Assembly: GCF_023206395.1 (NCBI RefSeq)
Contig: NZ_CP066149.1
Coordinates: 496,001 to 560,000, forward strand
Reading direction: 5' to 3'
Length of the DNA: 64,000 bases
From: Vibrio sp. ED004
GTDB taxonomy: Bacteria > Pseudomonadota > Gammaproteobacteria > Enterobacterales > Vibrionaceae
Below are positions 39,054 through 49,677 of this stretch, piece after piece. The first letter of the stretch is position 1; each line of letters begins with the position of its first letter. The notes beneath the pieces are model-generated. The model saw nothing but the letters and a program-made list of their open reading frames with translations. It was not told the DNA's origin and searched no databases. A program made the position numbers and the translations under genes.

Positions 39054-41219
39054 ATGTCACGTACTATTATGCTTATCCCTACAAGCGCTGGTGTTGGTCT
39101 TACTAGTGTTAGCATGGGTGTTCTTCGCGCTATGGAGCGTAAGGGCGTAAGTGTTTCTTTCTACAAGCCAATCGCCCAGCCTCGCAGCGGTGGTGATCAA
39201 CCAGATCTAACGTCTACTATTATCAGCGTAAACAGCGACATTAAGATTGGTGAGCCAATCGCAATGACTAAAGCTGAAGCTTTGATCGGTAGCGAAAAAA
39301 TGGACGTACTTCTTGAGTCTGTTGTTGAGCAATACAACAAGATCAACAAAGACGCAGAAGTAACGCTAATCGAAGGTCTAGTACCTACTCGTAAGCACCC
39401 ATTTGCTAACCAAGTAAACGCGGAAATCGCGAAGACACTTGGCGCGGAGATCGTATTTGTTGCGACTCCTGGTACTGACAACCCTACGCAACTTAAAGAG
39501 CGTATCGAAGTAGCATGTTCTAACTTCGGCGGTACTAAGAACAAGAACATCAAAGGCGTAATCATCAACAAGCTTAACGCTCCTGTTGATGAAGCTGGCC
39601 GTACTCGCCCTGACCTATCTGAAATCTTCGACGATGCAGATACAGCTCAGCAAGCGAACCTTGAAGTAATGCAAATCTTCAACTCTAGCCCTATCCGTGT
39701 TCTTGGCTGTGTGCCATGGAGCATCGACCTAATCGCAACTCGTGCGGTTGATATGGCTAAGCACCTTAACGCTGAAATCATCAACGAAGGTGAAATCGCG
39801 ACTCGTCGTATTAAGAGCATCACTTTCTGTGCACGCTCTCTACCGCACATGATTGAGCACTTTAAGCCAGGTTCACTGCTAGTAACTTCTGCAGACCGTC
39901 CTGACGTTATCGTTGCTGCGGCTCTTGCTGCGAAAAACGGTGTTGAGATTGGCGCAATCCTGCTTACTGGCGGTTACGACATCCCAGAAAGCATTGCTAA
40001 CCTATGTGCACCAGCATTCGCTTCAGGTCTACCGATCTTCAAAGCGCAAGGTAACACTTGGCAGACGTCTCTAAACCTACAGAGCTTCAACCTAGAAGTT
40101 CCTGCAGACGATAAAGAGCGTATCGAGTTCGTTAACGATCACGTTGCAAGCCACATCGATGGCCCTTGGATTGATTCTCTATCTGAAGGCACTCAAGGCA
40201 TCCGTCGTCTAAGCCCACCAGCATTCCGTTACCAGCTAACTGAATTCGCTCGTAAAGCGGCTAAGCGCATCGTTCTTCCTGAAGGTGATGAGCCACGTAC
40301 AGTTAAAGCTGCGGCTATCTGTGCTGAGCGCGGTATCGCGACTTGTGTACTTCTAGGTAACCCAGAAGAAATCCGTCGTGTTGCTGCACAGCAAGGTGTT
40401 GAGCTTGGCGCTGGCGTTGAGATCATAGATTCTGCATCAGTTCGCGAAAACTACGTAGCTCGTCTAGTAGAACTTCGTGGCGCTAAAGGTATGACTGAAG
40501 TTGTAGCTCGTGAGAAGCTAGAAGATTCAGTATTCCTAGGTACTATGATGCTTGAAGCTGGTGAAGTTGACGGCCTAGTTTCTGGTGCTGTTCACACAAC
40601 GGCGAACACTATCGTTCCTCCGTTCCAGATCATCAAGACGGCCCCTGATGCTTCTATCGTATCTTCAATCTTCTTCATGCTTCTGCCTGATCAAGTTCTT
40701 GTATACGGTGACTGTGCGATCAACCCAGATCCAACCGCTGAACAGCTTGCTGAAATCGCTATCCAATCTGCAGATTCTGCTGCGGCATTCGGTATCGACC
40801 CACGCGTTGCTATGATCTCTTACTCTACTGGTGAATCTGGTAAGGGTGCAGACGTAGATAAAGTACGTGAAGCAACTAAGATTGCTCAAGAGAAACGTCC
40901 TGATCTAGTGATCGACGGCCCTCTACAGTACGACGCGGCTATCATGGAAAACGTTGCTGCTTCTAAAGCACCAAACTCTCCAGTAGCAGGTAAAGCAACT
41001 GTATTCGTATTCCCAGACCTAAACACTGGTAACACGACTTACAAAGCTGTACAGCGTTCAGCAGACCTAGTATCTATCGGTCCAATGCTTCAAGGTATGC
41101 GCAAACCAGTAAATGACTTGTCTCGTGGCGCTCTAGTAGACGACATCGTTTACACAGTAGCTCTAACGGCTATCCAAGCAGACCAAGCAGCTCAAGCTGA
41201 AGAAAAAGTAATTAACTAA
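39054..41219 (+). CDS. pta: Phosphate acetyltransferase
   Basis: Interconverts acetyl-CoA and acetyl phosphate. It is the long form: an N-terminal P-loop-like/BioD-like domain (about 1-230), a DRTGG domain (about 235-340) and the C-terminal PTA catalytic domain (about 395-715). 721 residues, near the E. coli 714. It pairs with ackA and has the same strong codon bias. Confidence 0.97.
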   Translation: MSRTIMLIPTSAGVGLTSVSMGVLRAMERKGVSVSFYKPIAQPRSGGDQPDLTSTIISVNSDIKIGEPIAMTKAEALIGSEKMDVLLESVVEQYNKINKDAEVTLIEGLVPTRKHPFANQVNAEIAKTLGAEIVFVATPGTDNPTQLKERIEVACSNFGGTKNKNIKGVIINKLNAPVDEAGRTRPDLSEIFDDADTAQQANLEVMQIFNSSPIRVLGCVPWSIDLIATRAVDMAKHLNAEIINEGEIATRRIKSITFCARSLPHMIEHFKPGSLLVTSADRPDVIVAAALAAKNGVEIGAILLTGGYDIPESIANLCAPAFASGLPIFKAQGNTWQTSLNLQSFNLEVPADDKERIEFVNDHVASHIDGPWIDSLSEGTQGIRRLSPPAFRYQLTEFARKAAKRIVLPEGDEPRTVKAAAICAERGIATCVLLGNPEEIRRVAAQQGVELGAGVEIIDSASVRENYVARLVELRGAKGMTEVVAREKLEDSVFLGTMMLEAGEVDGLVSGAVHTTANTIVPPFQIIKTAPDASIVSSIFFMLLPDQVLVYGDCAINPDPTAEQLAEIAIQSADSAAAFGIDPRVAMISYSTGESGKGADVDKVREATKIAQEKRPDLVIDGPLQYDAAIMENVAASKAPNSPVAGKATVFVFPDLNTGNTTYKAVQRSADLVSIGPMLQGMRKPVNDLSRGALVDDIVYTVALTAIQADQAAQAEEKVIN

Positions 41220-41238
41220 TTTTCTTTTGTAGAAAGCA

Positions 41239-41270
41239 AAAACCCTAGATGTTTATCTAGGGTTTTTTTT
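41239..41270 (+). terminator. Terminator of pta
   Basis: AAAACCCTAGAT (41239-41250) pairs perfectly with ATCTAGGGTTTT (41255-41266), 4-base loop, T-run. Confidence 0.92.
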
Positions 41271-41312
41271 GACTTAAATAAGGTATACCATTCCGATAAG
41301 GTATTTTATTAA

Positions 41313-42326
41313 GTGAGTCCCATGTCTATAGAGTTCGCCAATAACACCACAATCAGAGATCTCGTTCTCAAGAATGTCAGCATTATACTCGCGCTGTTTG
41401 TTCTTGTAGTAGCTGCGACAAATTTTTTCATTAGCCATGATTACATCTTAGGAGTGATGGAGCTCTTAATATCGACGACCTTTCTCCATGTTTATTATAA
41501 AGTTAAAAATAATCAAACACTTTCCTGGCAGCCATTTGCTATAGCTGCAGCGGTGACTATCGGATTACTTTATGGTTTCGCTCATACAAAACCGCACTCT
41601 GCGATTGTGATGTGGGTTTACGTTTTACCAGCTCTTTATCAGCTACTTTTCGATCGGCTTATAGGGTCTATCGCCACATTTTCAATGCTCATCGCAACCA
41701 CATTCATTTACTTCCCGAACCTATTTATTGAAGGTACTTATCCACTTGCTTTCGTAAATTTCATGATCCCTTACGTGATGATTTGGGTTGTTGCTTATAA
41801 CCATGAAACAGTGAGAATTGGCGTGCAAAAGCGTCTAGAGCAGCTGGTAAGAACAGATGCACTTACAGGTGCTTGGAACCGTTTAGCTTTGCAGCAAGAT
41901 GCCTCCTATAAGTTGCACTGTTGTGCAAAAAGTCACCTTCTTCATTTCGACTTAGATTGGTTCAAACGCATTAATGATACTTATGGCCACAGTGCTGGGG
42001 ACAAAGTGTTAAAAGCAATTGTTAAAGAGATAGGGAGAGTCATTCCCACCAGCAAAACTTACCGTATTGGCGGAGAAGAGTTTTGTGTCATTTTTTGCAC
42101 CGCTGACTTTCAACAAGCACTAGAAGACAGTGAAAAACTGAGATCGAGTATTGAGAAACTCGTAATACTAAATAATCAATCCAGTCTAAATGTTACGATC
42201 AGCGGAGGGCTAATCGAACTACCTAACCAGTGTACTCAGTATCAATTAGATAAAGCTTTACAAAATACCGATAAAGCACTCTATAAAGCCAAAGAGTCAG
42301 GACGGAATATTATTCTACCAGCTTAG
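41313..42326 (+). CDS. Membrane diguanylate cyclase without an inhibitory site
   Basis: GGDEF enzyme making cyclic di-GMP. The N-terminal part (about 20-170) has five or six hydrophobic segments and no large periplasmic domain. The GGDEF domain starts near LVRTDALTGAWNR; the active-site motif is GGEEF at 253-257. Where RxxD would lie (about nine residues earlier) the sequence is IPTS, so feedback inhibition is probably absent. Start may be this GTG or the ATG nine bases on. It overlaps the next, convergent gene by 4 bp. Confidence 0.9.
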   Translation: MSPMSIEFANNTTIRDLVLKNVSIILALFVLVVAATNFFISHDYILGVMELLISTTFLHVYYKVKNNQTLSWQPFAIAAAVTIGLLYGFAHTKPHSAIVMWVYVLPALYQLLFDRLIGSIATFSMLIATTFIYFPNLFIEGTYPLAFVNFMIPYVMIWVVAYNHETVRIGVQKRLEQLVRTDALTGAWNRLALQQDASYKLHCCAKSHLLHFDLDWFKRINDTYGHSAGDKVLKAIVKEIGRVIPTSKTYRIGGEEFCVIFCTADFQQALEDSEKLRSSIEKLVILNNQSSLNVTISGGLIELPNQCTQYQLDKALQNTDKALYKAKESGRNIILPA

Positions 42327-43270
42327 AGAACACGTCCATGATCGGACTCTAAATCTAACTCAGGTCCTTTAGGGACAACCTGAGTTGGGTTGATGCCCGT
42401 ATGGCTGTAATAGTAGTGACGTTTGATATGGTAAAAATCGGTCGTCTCTTTGATGCCTTCGATTTGATACAGCTCTTTTAGGTATCCCTGAATATTTTCA
42501 TAGTCCGCAATTCGCTGCTTGTTACACTTGAAGTGACCTACATACACAGCATCGAATCGAACCAAAGTGGTAAACAACCGCCAATCCGCCTCTGTAATCT
42601 CATTACCCGCCAGATAACGGTGTTCGCTAAGATGGGCGTCCACTTTGTCTAACGCTTCAAATAAAGCGTCATACGCTTCTTCATAAGCCTCTTGTGTGGT
42701 CGCAAAACCGGTACGATAAACGCCGTTATTGATGTTCGGATAGATGTAGTCGTTCCATTCGTCAATCTTGCTCGCCAACTCCCATGGGTAGTAGTCGTCG
42801 GTGTTACCCGTTAGCTCATTAAATTCTGAGTTAAACATGCGGATGATTTCAGACGACTCGTTGCTCACGATGGTGTTGGTTTTCTTATCCCATAAAACAG
42901 GAACCGTGACTCGACCTGAATAGTCCGGTTTGGCTTGGGTGTAGATTTGGTGCATGCGAGTGTGACCGAATAGAGGCTCAGGCAAGCCCATTTGCCACCC
43001 TTCACTCATCATGTCAGGGCAAACTACTGTCACATCGATATGATCGGTTAGGTCTTTCAGTTCACGGAAAATCAGCGTGCGATGCGCCCACGGACAAGCT
43101 AACGAAACGTATAAGTGGTAACGACCACTTTCTGGCTCAAATTGCGCTCCGGCTTTATTTTCAACCCAGTTGCGAAAGCCCGCATCTTCACGAACGAACT
43201 TACCACCGCTTTCTTTAGTGTCGTACCACACATCGTGCCAAACACCTTCAACTAACTTGCCCATATCCAA
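42323..43270 (-). CDS. yqjG: Glutathionyl-hydroquinone reductase (Xi-class glutathione transferase)
   Basis: Removes glutathione from glutathionyl-hydroquinones. An N-terminal thioredoxin-like domain holds the catalytic C59 in LACPWAHRT; a helical GST C domain follows (about 165-300). The 315-residue length and the conserved tail (YYYSHTGINPTQVVPKGP) are typical of YqjG/ECM4 proteins. It lies downstream of the opp terminators and is probably transcribed alone. Confidence 0.93.
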   Translation of the reverse strand: MDMGKLVEGVWHDVWYDTKESGGKFVREDAGFRNWVENKAGAQFEPESGRYHLYVSLACPWAHRTLIFRELKDLTDHIDVTVVCPDMMSEGWQMGLPEPLFGHTRMHQIYTQAKPDYSGRVTVPVLWDKKTNTIVSNESSEIIRMFNSEFNELTGNTDDYYPWELASKIDEWNDYIYPNINNGVYRTGFATTQEAYEEAYDALFEALDKVDAHLSEHRYLAGNEITEADWRLFTTLVRFDAVYVGHFKCNKQRIADYENIQGYLKELYQIEGIKETTDFYHIKRHYYYSHTGINPTQVVPKGPELDLESDHGRVL

Positions 43271-43299
43271 ACCTCTGTGATGCTAACTTTTCTCTAGTA

Positions 43300-43342
43300 T
43301 AAAAAAAGCCAACTTTTTCAAAACTAGAAGAAGTTGGCTTAG
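43300..43342 (-). terminator. Second terminator after the opp operon
   Basis: AAGCCAACTT (43306-43315) pairs with AAGTTGGCTT (43331-43340). On the minus strand a seven-T run follows. It backs up the hairpin at 43398-43432. Confidence 0.75.
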
Positions 43343-43397
43343 TTGTTCGAATATTTTGATGAAGCTTGTTGAGCGGACCAATAAGCCTAACCCTAAG

Positions 43398-43432
43398 ACA
43401 AAAAAAGCGCGACTCTAATAACTAGTCGCGCT
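43398..43432 (-). terminator. First terminator after the opp operon
   Basis: AAGCGCGACT (about 43405-43414) pairs with AGTCGCGCTT (43424-43433). On the minus strand a run of T follows directly. Confidence 0.85.
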
Positions 43433-43468
43433 TAAGCCTGTCACAGGCTGAACCGTTTTAAATAGGCT

Positions 43469-44461
43469 CTAGACTTGTACGTGCAAGCAAGATACTGCGT
43501 GAACGTCATCGCCTTGAATCGTTGGCTTAGTTTGCGCACATGCCTCTGTTGCTTGTGGGCAACGAGTACGGAACACACAACCTGATGGCGGATTGATTGG
43601 TGACGGTAGATCACCTTCCAACATCTGAATGGTTTTGCTGCGCTCTAAGCGAGGATCTGGAATTGGAACTGCAGACATCAACGCTTTGGTGTACGGGTGC
43701 TTAGGATCAGAGAACAATGCATCTGATTCGCCAAGTTCTACCGCGTTGCCTAAGTACATCACCAACACACGGTCAGAAATGTGTTTAACAACCGACAAAT
43801 CGTGCGCGATGAATACCAAAGACAAACCTAGCTCTTTTTGTAGCTCCTTCAGAAGGTTAACTACTTGAGCTTGGATAGATACGTCCAATGCCGAGACAGG
43901 TTCATCACAGATGATCATCTTAGGTTTTAAGATAAGAGCACGTGCGATACCGATACGCTGACACTGACCGCCTGAGAACTCGTGTGGGTAACGGTTGATT
44001 ACGTTTGGTAGTAGACCAACCTTTGCCATCATCTCTTTAACTCGGTCCTTCACTTCCTGTTTAGAAAGCTCTGGGTAAAAAGTCTCTAGAGGCTCAGCAA
44101 TGATGTCACCAACAGACATACGCGGGTTAAGCGATGCCAGTGGGTCTTGGAAGATCATCTGAATCTCTTTACGAGTTTCACGACGCTGTACTTCCTGCAT
44201 TTTAGTTAGGTCTTGACCTAACCACATCACTTCGCCGTCTGTCGCTTCAACCAAACCAATGATTGCGCGAGCAAATGTCGATTTACCACAACCAGACTCA
44301 CCTACTACACCCAGCGTTTCCCCTTCGTAAAGGTGAATATCAACGCCATCAACGGCTTTCAGGTTTGACGGCTTTGCCCAAGGCCACGCTGATTTAGCTG
44401 CGATGCTAAAGTGAACTTTCAGGTCTTTAATATCTAATAATAACTGCTTATCTACACTCAT
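43469..44461 (-). CDS. oppF: Oligopeptide ABC transporter ATP-binding protein OppF
   Basis: One of two ATPases that power peptide import with OppBC. Walker A GESGCGKST (about 55-63), signature motif SGGQCQR and Walker B MIICDEP are present; the C-terminal OppD/F extension has the cysteine-containing FRTRCPQA. I start at MSVDKQ, where ATGA overlaps the oppD stop by 4 bp; an ATG three codons earlier is possible. Last gene of the operon. Confidence 0.95.
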   Translation of the reverse strand: MSVDKQLLLDIKDLKVHFSIAAKSAWPWAKPSNLKAVDGVDIHLYEGETLGVVGESGCGKSTFARAIIGLVEATDGEVMWLGQDLTKMQEVQRRETRKEIQMIFQDPLASLNPRMSVGDIIAEPLETFYPELSKQEVKDRVKEMMAKVGLLPNVINRYPHEFSGGQCQRIGIARALILKPKMIICDEPVSALDVSIQAQVVNLLKELQKELGLSLVFIAHDLSVVKHISDRVLVMYLGNAVELGESDALFSDPKHPYTKALMSAVPIPDPRLERSKTIQMLEGDLPSPINPPSGCVFRTRCPQATEACAQTKPTIQGDDVHAVSCLHVQV

Positions 44462-45429
44462 TTTGTCCAAGTCTCCCAGTCAGAAAAACAAGCACGCTGA
44501 CGGTCATTACCAAATGGCGTCAAAATAGGTGCTTCTTGCTTACAACGGTCCATTACACGGTGACAACGGTCTTGGTAAGGACAGCCTGTTGGTAGGCGAA
44601 GTAAGTTTGGTGGATTACCTGGAATAGTCGGTAGAATTTCACCTTCTGTATCCAAACGAGGAATCGCTTTCAGTAGGCCTTCTGCATATGGGTGGCTTGG
44701 CTCATAGAAGATTTCATCAACCGTGCCGTACTCCATTGTACGACCCGCGTACATCACAAGTACCTTGTCACATGACCCTGCAACCACACCCAAATCGTGG
44801 GTGATCATGATGATTGCCGTGTTGAACTCATCTTTCAATTCGTTCAGTAATTCCATGATTTGCGCTTGAATAGTTACATCCAAAGCGGTTGTTGGTTCAT
44901 CAGCGATAAGCAGTTTAGGACGACACAATAGTGCCATTGCGATCATCACACGCTGACGCATACCGCCAGAAAATTCGTGTGGGTACATAGTGATACGCTT
45001 GCGTGCTTCAGGGATTTTAACCGCTTCAAGCATGCGTACTGATTCTTCAAACGCCTCTGCTTTACCCATGCCTTTGTGCAGCATAAGTACTTCCATCAGC
45101 TGATCACTTACTTTCATGTAAGGGTTCAGTGATGTCATCGGATCTTGGAAGATCATCGCGATCTGTTCAGCACGAACTTTGTTCAGCTCTTTCTCTGGAA
45201 GGTTAAGAATCTCTTTACCTTCAAACTTCGCGCTACCCGAGATGATGCCGTTCTTAGCCAGCAGTCCCATCAGTGCAAATACCGTTTGTGATTTACCTGA
45301 ACCTGACTCACCCACGATACCCAGCGTTTCGCCTTGGTTAAGTGAGAAGTTCAAGTCGTTTACTGCGGTTACGATACCATCTTGCGTGGTAAATTCGACG
45401 CGCAGATCTTTGACATCTAATAAGCTCAT
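44458..45429 (-). CDS. oppD: Oligopeptide ABC transporter ATP-binding protein OppD
   Basis: Second ATPase of the peptide importer. Walker A GESGSGKS (about 39-46), signature SGGMRQR, Walker B LLIADEPT, and the C-terminal OppD/F extension with CPYQDRC, a cysteine cluster that in related proteins binds an iron-sulfur cluster. 323 residues. It lies 42 bp after oppC and overlaps oppF. Confidence 0.96.
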   Translation of the reverse strand: MSLLDVKDLRVEFTTQDGIVTAVNDLNFSLNQGETLGIVGESGSGKSQTVFALMGLLAKNGIISGSAKFEGKEILNLPEKELNKVRAEQIAMIFQDPMTSLNPYMKVSDQLMEVLMLHKGMGKAEAFEESVRMLEAVKIPEARKRITMYPHEFSGGMRQRVMIAMALLCRPKLLIADEPTTALDVTIQAQIMELLNELKDEFNTAIIMITHDLGVVAGSCDKVLVMYAGRTMEYGTVDEIFYEPSHPYAEGLLKAIPRLDTEGEILPTIPGNPPNLLRLPTGCPYQDRCHRVMDRCKQEAPILTPFGNDRQRACFSDWETWTK

Positions 45430-45471
45430 TATTGCTTCCTTAATCTTTTATAGCTTTTAATTGCTATTTCT

Positions 45472-46380
45472 TTATCTGTCTTTTGGATCTAGCGCGTCGC
45501 GCAGACCATCACCTACGTAGTTAAAGCAGAACAGCGTAACTACCATGAATGCCGCAGGGAATGTCAGTTGCCAGATTGCAACTTCCATTGTTTGCGAACC
45601 TTCTTGAAGCAATGCGCCCCAACTTGTCATAGGCTCTTGAACACCAAGACCAAGGAAAGATAAGAATGATTCTGTAAGGATCATACTTGGAATAAGCAGC
45701 GTAGAGTAAACCGCTACGATACCCAGTACGTTCGGTACGATGTGACGCGTAATGATCTTCCATTTGCTCACACCACATACGTGTGCTGCTTCAATGAACT
45801 CTTTACTACGTAAACTCAGCGTTTGACCACGTACAATCCGCGCCATATCTAGCCAAGCAATCGCACCAATCGCAACGAAGATTAAGATGATGTTACGACC
45901 AAAGAATGTTACTAGAACGATAACTAGGAACATGAATGGTACTGCGTACAAGATCTCTAGGATACGCATCATCACTCGGTCAGTACGACCACCGATGAAG
46001 CCAGAAGCGGCACCGTAAAGCGTACCAATCAGTACCGCTACGAATGCACCCATCACACCAACCATCAGTGAGATACGGCCACCGATAAGCGTACGAACAT
46101 ACAAATCACGGCCTAAGCTATCAGTGCCAAACCAGTGGTCCGCGCTTGGCGCTGCATGCATTGCGTACCAGTCAGTATCATCATAAGTGTACTGAGCAAG
46201 CATCGGTAAAAAGATAACTGCCAGTACCATAAGCGTAAGAATAAACAGGCTTACCATTGCTGCTTTGTTTCGCATAAAACGAATGCGGGCATCCTGCCAC
46301 AAACTGCGACCTTCAATTTCTAAGCTCTCAGAGAACTTTTCGATCGCTTCTAAATTTTCTTTTTTCTTCAACATAACCAT
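45472..46380 (-). CDS. oppC: Oligopeptide ABC transporter permease OppC
   Basis: Inner-membrane permease subunit. Six membrane segments; the conserved permease loop EAA-like motif (EAAHVCGVSKWKIITRHIVPN) at about 196-216 docks the ATPase. The N-terminal stretch with EGRSLWQDARIRFM matches E. coli OppC. 302 residues. A start two codons later is possible. It lies 9 bp after oppB. Confidence 0.95.
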   Translation of the reverse strand: MVMLKKKENLEAIEKFSESLEIEGRSLWQDARIRFMRNKAAMVSLFILTLMVLAVIFLPMLAQYTYDDTDWYAMHAAPSADHWFGTDSLGRDLYVRTLIGGRISLMVGVMGAFVAVLIGTLYGAASGFIGGRTDRVMMRILEILYAVPFMFLVIVLVTFFGRNIILIFVAIGAIAWLDMARIVRGQTLSLRSKEFIEAAHVCGVSKWKIITRHIVPNVLGIVAVYSTLLIPSMILTESFLSFLGLGVQEPMTSWGALLQEGSQTMEVAIWQLTFPAAFMVVTLFCFNYVGDGLRDALDPKDR

Positions 46381-46389
46381 GCGTCCCTG

Positions 46390-47310
46390 TTAGTAGCGAA
46401 TTTTCGGGTCAATCAGCGCTAGCAAAATATCAACGATTGCGTTGAACAAGATGAATAGGAAACCAATCAAGATGGTTACACCCATTACTAACGAGTAGTC
46501 ACGGTTAAACGCGGCGTTAACAAACAGCTTGCCGATACCTGGTAAGCCGAAGATAGTTTCAACAACAACAGAACCTGTAATGATACCTACAAACGCAGGT
46601 CCCATATAAGAAACGACAGGCAGCAGTGCTGGCTTCAGTGCATGTTTTAGAACGATGTAACGGTAACTTAGGCCTTTTGCACGTGCAGTTCGGATAAAGT
46701 TACTGTTTAACGTTTCAATCATGCTACCGCGAGTAATACGAGCAAATGTGGCTACGTAAAGAAGAGACATCGCGATAACAGGCAGCACGATGTACATGAA
46801 TGTACCGCCATGCCAACCACCTGCTGGGAATATGTTCCAGTGCAGAGAGAATAGGTAAATAAGCGCAGGAGCCAACACGAAGGATGGCATTACTACCCCG
46901 AGCATGGCGGTCGACATTATGGTGTAGTCGATCCAGGTGTTGTGCTTCAAGGCGGCAATCGTCCCGACCGATACTCCCATTATCAGGGTAAAGATAAAGG
47001 CAATAAAACCTACCTTCGCAGATACTGGAAGTGCAACCGCGATCAGCTCATTTACTGTGTAATCTTGGTATTTAAACGAGGGACCGAAGTCACCTTGTAA
47101 GATATTTGTCAAATACGTGGTGTATTGTTCAAATACTGGTTTGTCTAAGCCGTATTTAGCTTCGATGTTAGCCATAACTTCTGGCGGTAATGGACGTTCG
47201 CTTGAAAACGGGTTACCCGGTGCGAAACGCATGAGAAAGAAAGATATAGTGATCAACACCAACATGGTTGGAATCGCTTCGAATATCCTTTTCATAATGA
47301 ATTTAAGCAT
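46390..47310 (-). CDS. oppB: Oligopeptide ABC transporter permease OppB
   Basis: The other permease subunit, six membrane segments, with the ATPase-docking motif (RTARAKGLSYRYIVLKHALK, about 206-225). The frame extends to a TTG at 47337, but the ATG at 47310 starts MLKFIMKRIFEAIPT, aligning with E. coli OppB and giving the same 306 residues. It follows oppA after a gap with a strong hairpin. Confidence 0.95.
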   Translation of the reverse strand: MLKFIMKRIFEAIPTMLVLITISFFLMRFAPGNPFSSERPLPPEVMANIEAKYGLDKPVFEQYTTYLTNILQGDFGPSFKYQDYTVNELIAVALPVSAKVGFIAFIFTLIMGVSVGTIAALKHNTWIDYTIMSTAMLGVVMPSFVLAPALIYLFSLHWNIFPAGGWHGGTFMYIVLPVIAMSLLYVATFARITRGSMIETLNSNFIRTARAKGLSYRYIVLKHALKPALLPVVSYMGPAFVGIITGSVVVETIFGLPGIGKLFVNAAFNRDYSLVMGVTILIGFLFILFNAIVDILLALIDPKIRY

Positions 47311-47350
47311 AAACTCACTCTTTTCAGTCTGTGACAATTAAAAGTTAAAT

Positions 47351-47383
47351 AGACACTGTGTGCGATTTCTCGCACACAGGTCT
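47351..47383 (-). terminator. Hairpin between oppA and oppB
   Basis: CTGTGTGCGA (47356-47365) pairs with TCGCACACAG (47370-47379), and the outer AGAC/GTCT extends the stem past one bulged base. On the minus strand an AT-rich sequence with several T follows. Such hairpins often lower permease expression relative to the binding protein or protect the oppA message. Confidence 0.65.
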
Positions 47384-47413
47384 AAGTTAGTTATGTTTTA
47401 TTGTTATAGGAGG

Positions 47414-49045
47414 TTATTTTGCTTTGATATAAAGATCTTTTGAATAGATCTTATCTTCGGCGTTACCTTCTGGGTAACCACCTAGCTGAGGTGATACAAG
47501 ACGTGTTGTAACGTACTGGTAGACTGGAGCAATTGGCATGTCTTTAGCTAGCAATTTTTCTGCATCGATGTATAGCTTCGTGCGCTCTTCTTCTGAAGTA
47601 GAGCTTAGTGCTTTTTCGATAACCTTGTCGTAATCAGCGCTCTTGTAGTGCTGACCAGCAGTTGTATTCTGACTAACCATCAATGTTAGGAATGAAGATG
47701 CTTCATTGTAGTCACCACACCAACCTGCACGAGCAACGTCAAAGTTACCAGTATCTTTACTGTCTAGGTATGATTTCCACTCTTGGTTTTCGAGTTTCGC
47801 GTTAATACCAAGCTCTTTCTTCCACATTGATGCAATTGCTACAGCAAGCTTCTTGTGGTTCTCAGATGTGTTGTAAAGCAGATTGAATTCAAGCGGGTTG
47901 CTCTTCGTGTAGCCAGCTTCTTCAAGAAGACGCTTCGCTTCAGCAATACGCTCTTTTTGAGAAAGTTGACCATACTCTGGAGTTACCGGATCAAAACCAG
48001 CAGTAATTTCAGGAGTCAAGAAGTAAGCTGGTTTTTGGCCTTGACCAAGAATCGCTTTCGTAACGATGTCACGGTCCATCGCGTAAGACATTGCTTTACG
48101 AACGCGTACGTCGTCGAAAGGTGCTTTCTGTGCATTAAATTGGTAGTAATAAGTACACAGGTTACCCTTAATGTTAACATCTTCTGGGTATTCTTTCTGT
48201 AAGCGACGGAAGTGCTCGTTAGGAACTTCGTATGTGAAATCTAGTTCGCCAGAGAGGAAGCGGTTCATTTCCGCAACTTGGTTCTCAATTGGTAGGAATG
48301 TAACTTTGTTAAGAACTGTATGTTCGTTATCCCAGTAATTTTCGTTGCGTACTAGTTCAAGACGCTCGTTAACTACCCATTGATTTGGAACAAATGCACC
48401 ATTACCAACAAAGTTTTCAGGCTTAGTCCACTGGTCACCGAATTTTTCAACAGTTGCTTTATGTACTGGCTTCACTGTTGTGTGACCCATCATCATTACG
48501 AAATATGGGACAGCTGTATCTAAAGTCACTTCTAACGTGTAGTCATCTAAAGCTTTAACGCCTAGTTCACTCTTGTCTTTCTTACCCGCGACGATGTCTT
48601 TCGCATTCGCCATCTTGGTATATTCCATGTACCAAGCGTATGGAGACGCAGTTAAAGGATCAACCGCACGTTGGAAGCTGTAAACGAAGTCATTTGCCGT
48701 TACAGGATCGCCGTTAGACCATTTAGCGTCTTTACGTAGGTGGAAAGTGAATGTTTTGTTGTCTGTCGTTTCCCAGCTTTCAGCTACTCCTGGGATAGTA
48801 TTGCCGTCGCCATCTTGGTTCACTAAACCTTCAAGAAGATCACGGATTACGTGAGATTCTGGTACACCTTGAGATTTGTGAGGGTCGAGCGTTGCTACTT
48901 CAGTACCGTTGCCGCGAACCAGTTCCTGAACTTTTGCTAGTTCAGTGCCTGCTGGAACTTCAGCAGCGATAGAAAGCGTAGAAGAGGCAGCCACTGCCAA
49001 ACCAGCACCTAGAAGAAGGGCCTGAGTGATTTTATTCTTGTACAT
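47414..49045 (-). CDS. oppA: Oligopeptide-binding protein OppA
   Basis: Periplasmic binding protein of the importer (SBP_bac_5 family). A signal peptide is clear (about 1-27, cut after SIAA), followed by ELAKVQELVRGNGTEVATLDPHKSQG, the usual opening of the mature family. The FHLRKDAKWSNGDPVTANDFVYSFQR motif is conserved. 543 residues. First gene of the operon; TTGGAG lies 10 bases before the ATG. Confidence 0.96.
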   Translation of the reverse strand: MYKNKITQALLLGAGLAVAASSTLSIAAEVPAGTELAKVQELVRGNGTEVATLDPHKSQGVPESHVIRDLLEGLVNQDGDGNTIPGVAESWETTDNKTFTFHLRKDAKWSNGDPVTANDFVYSFQRAVDPLTASPYAWYMEYTKMANAKDIVAGKKDKSELGVKALDDYTLEVTLDTAVPYFVMMMGHTTVKPVHKATVEKFGDQWTKPENFVGNGAFVPNQWVVNERLELVRNENYWDNEHTVLNKVTFLPIENQVAEMNRFLSGELDFTYEVPNEHFRRLQKEYPEDVNIKGNLCTYYYQFNAQKAPFDDVRVRKAMSYAMDRDIVTKAILGQGQKPAYFLTPEITAGFDPVTPEYGQLSQKERIAEAKRLLEEAGYTKSNPLEFNLLYNTSENHKKLAVAIASMWKKELGINAKLENQEWKSYLDSKDTGNFDVARAGWCGDYNEASSFLTLMVSQNTTAGQHYKSADYDKVIEKALSSTSEEERTKLYIDAEKLLAKDMPIAPVYQYVTTRLVSPQLGGYPEGNAEDKIYSKDLYIKAK

Positions 49046-49677
49046 TTAATAAACTCCAAGTTTTATGTATTGCATCCATGACTTCTTTGCTTAGTTCACT
49101 GAACGGCAGTGATTTAGATTTATTTAGCTCAAAATTTAAGCATAAAAACCTAAAACCTTACAAAGATTGAGGCACACACTATCAACCATTGAAGTAATTT
49201 GCCATAAACAAGTCGCAAAAAATCGGATAATTCTCCGAATTACTCAAGGTAATAGTGTAAACCTCTAATAAAAACCTAATGAATAGTGAGTTACACATAG
49301 GGATTAATTAAAAAACAGCCTTTAGTGTTGATGTATCTGTATTGATACTTTTTTTTAGCATCTTATGCTAGAACACGGTCAGCAAATTAACATTAATGCC
49401 ACATGAAATCTAATTGCACATCACATATCCCCTAAATAGACTCCACTATTTGTGAGGATTATCACTTTATACAAAACAGCATAATGCACTGCACCAAAAC
49501 AGATTTAGAAATGCACCAAGACAGACAAAATCACGCACCGAATTTATATGCAACTTGAATGATTAACCATTTATTAATACACCACTTATTTATAAATAGC
49601 TTCGTAGCACGCACAAAAAAACCGACTTTAATAGTCGGCTTTTAATATTCGTTCTGAAGGTAAGTAACCTTGGGTGG
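49046..49677. promoter_or_regulatory. Long upstream region of oppA
   Basis: 632 bp, AT-rich, no credible gene. It should contain the oppA promoter on the minus strand. Near the right end is the terminator of the moa operon (49616-49642). I see no clear operator. Confidence 0.4.
49614..49644 (-). terminator. Terminator of the moa operon
   Basis: CCGACT (49622-49627) pairs with AGTCGG (49633-49638), flanked by an A-run on the left that becomes a T-run on the minus strand and a T-run on the right. It is 36 bp past the moaE stop. Confidence 0.8.
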
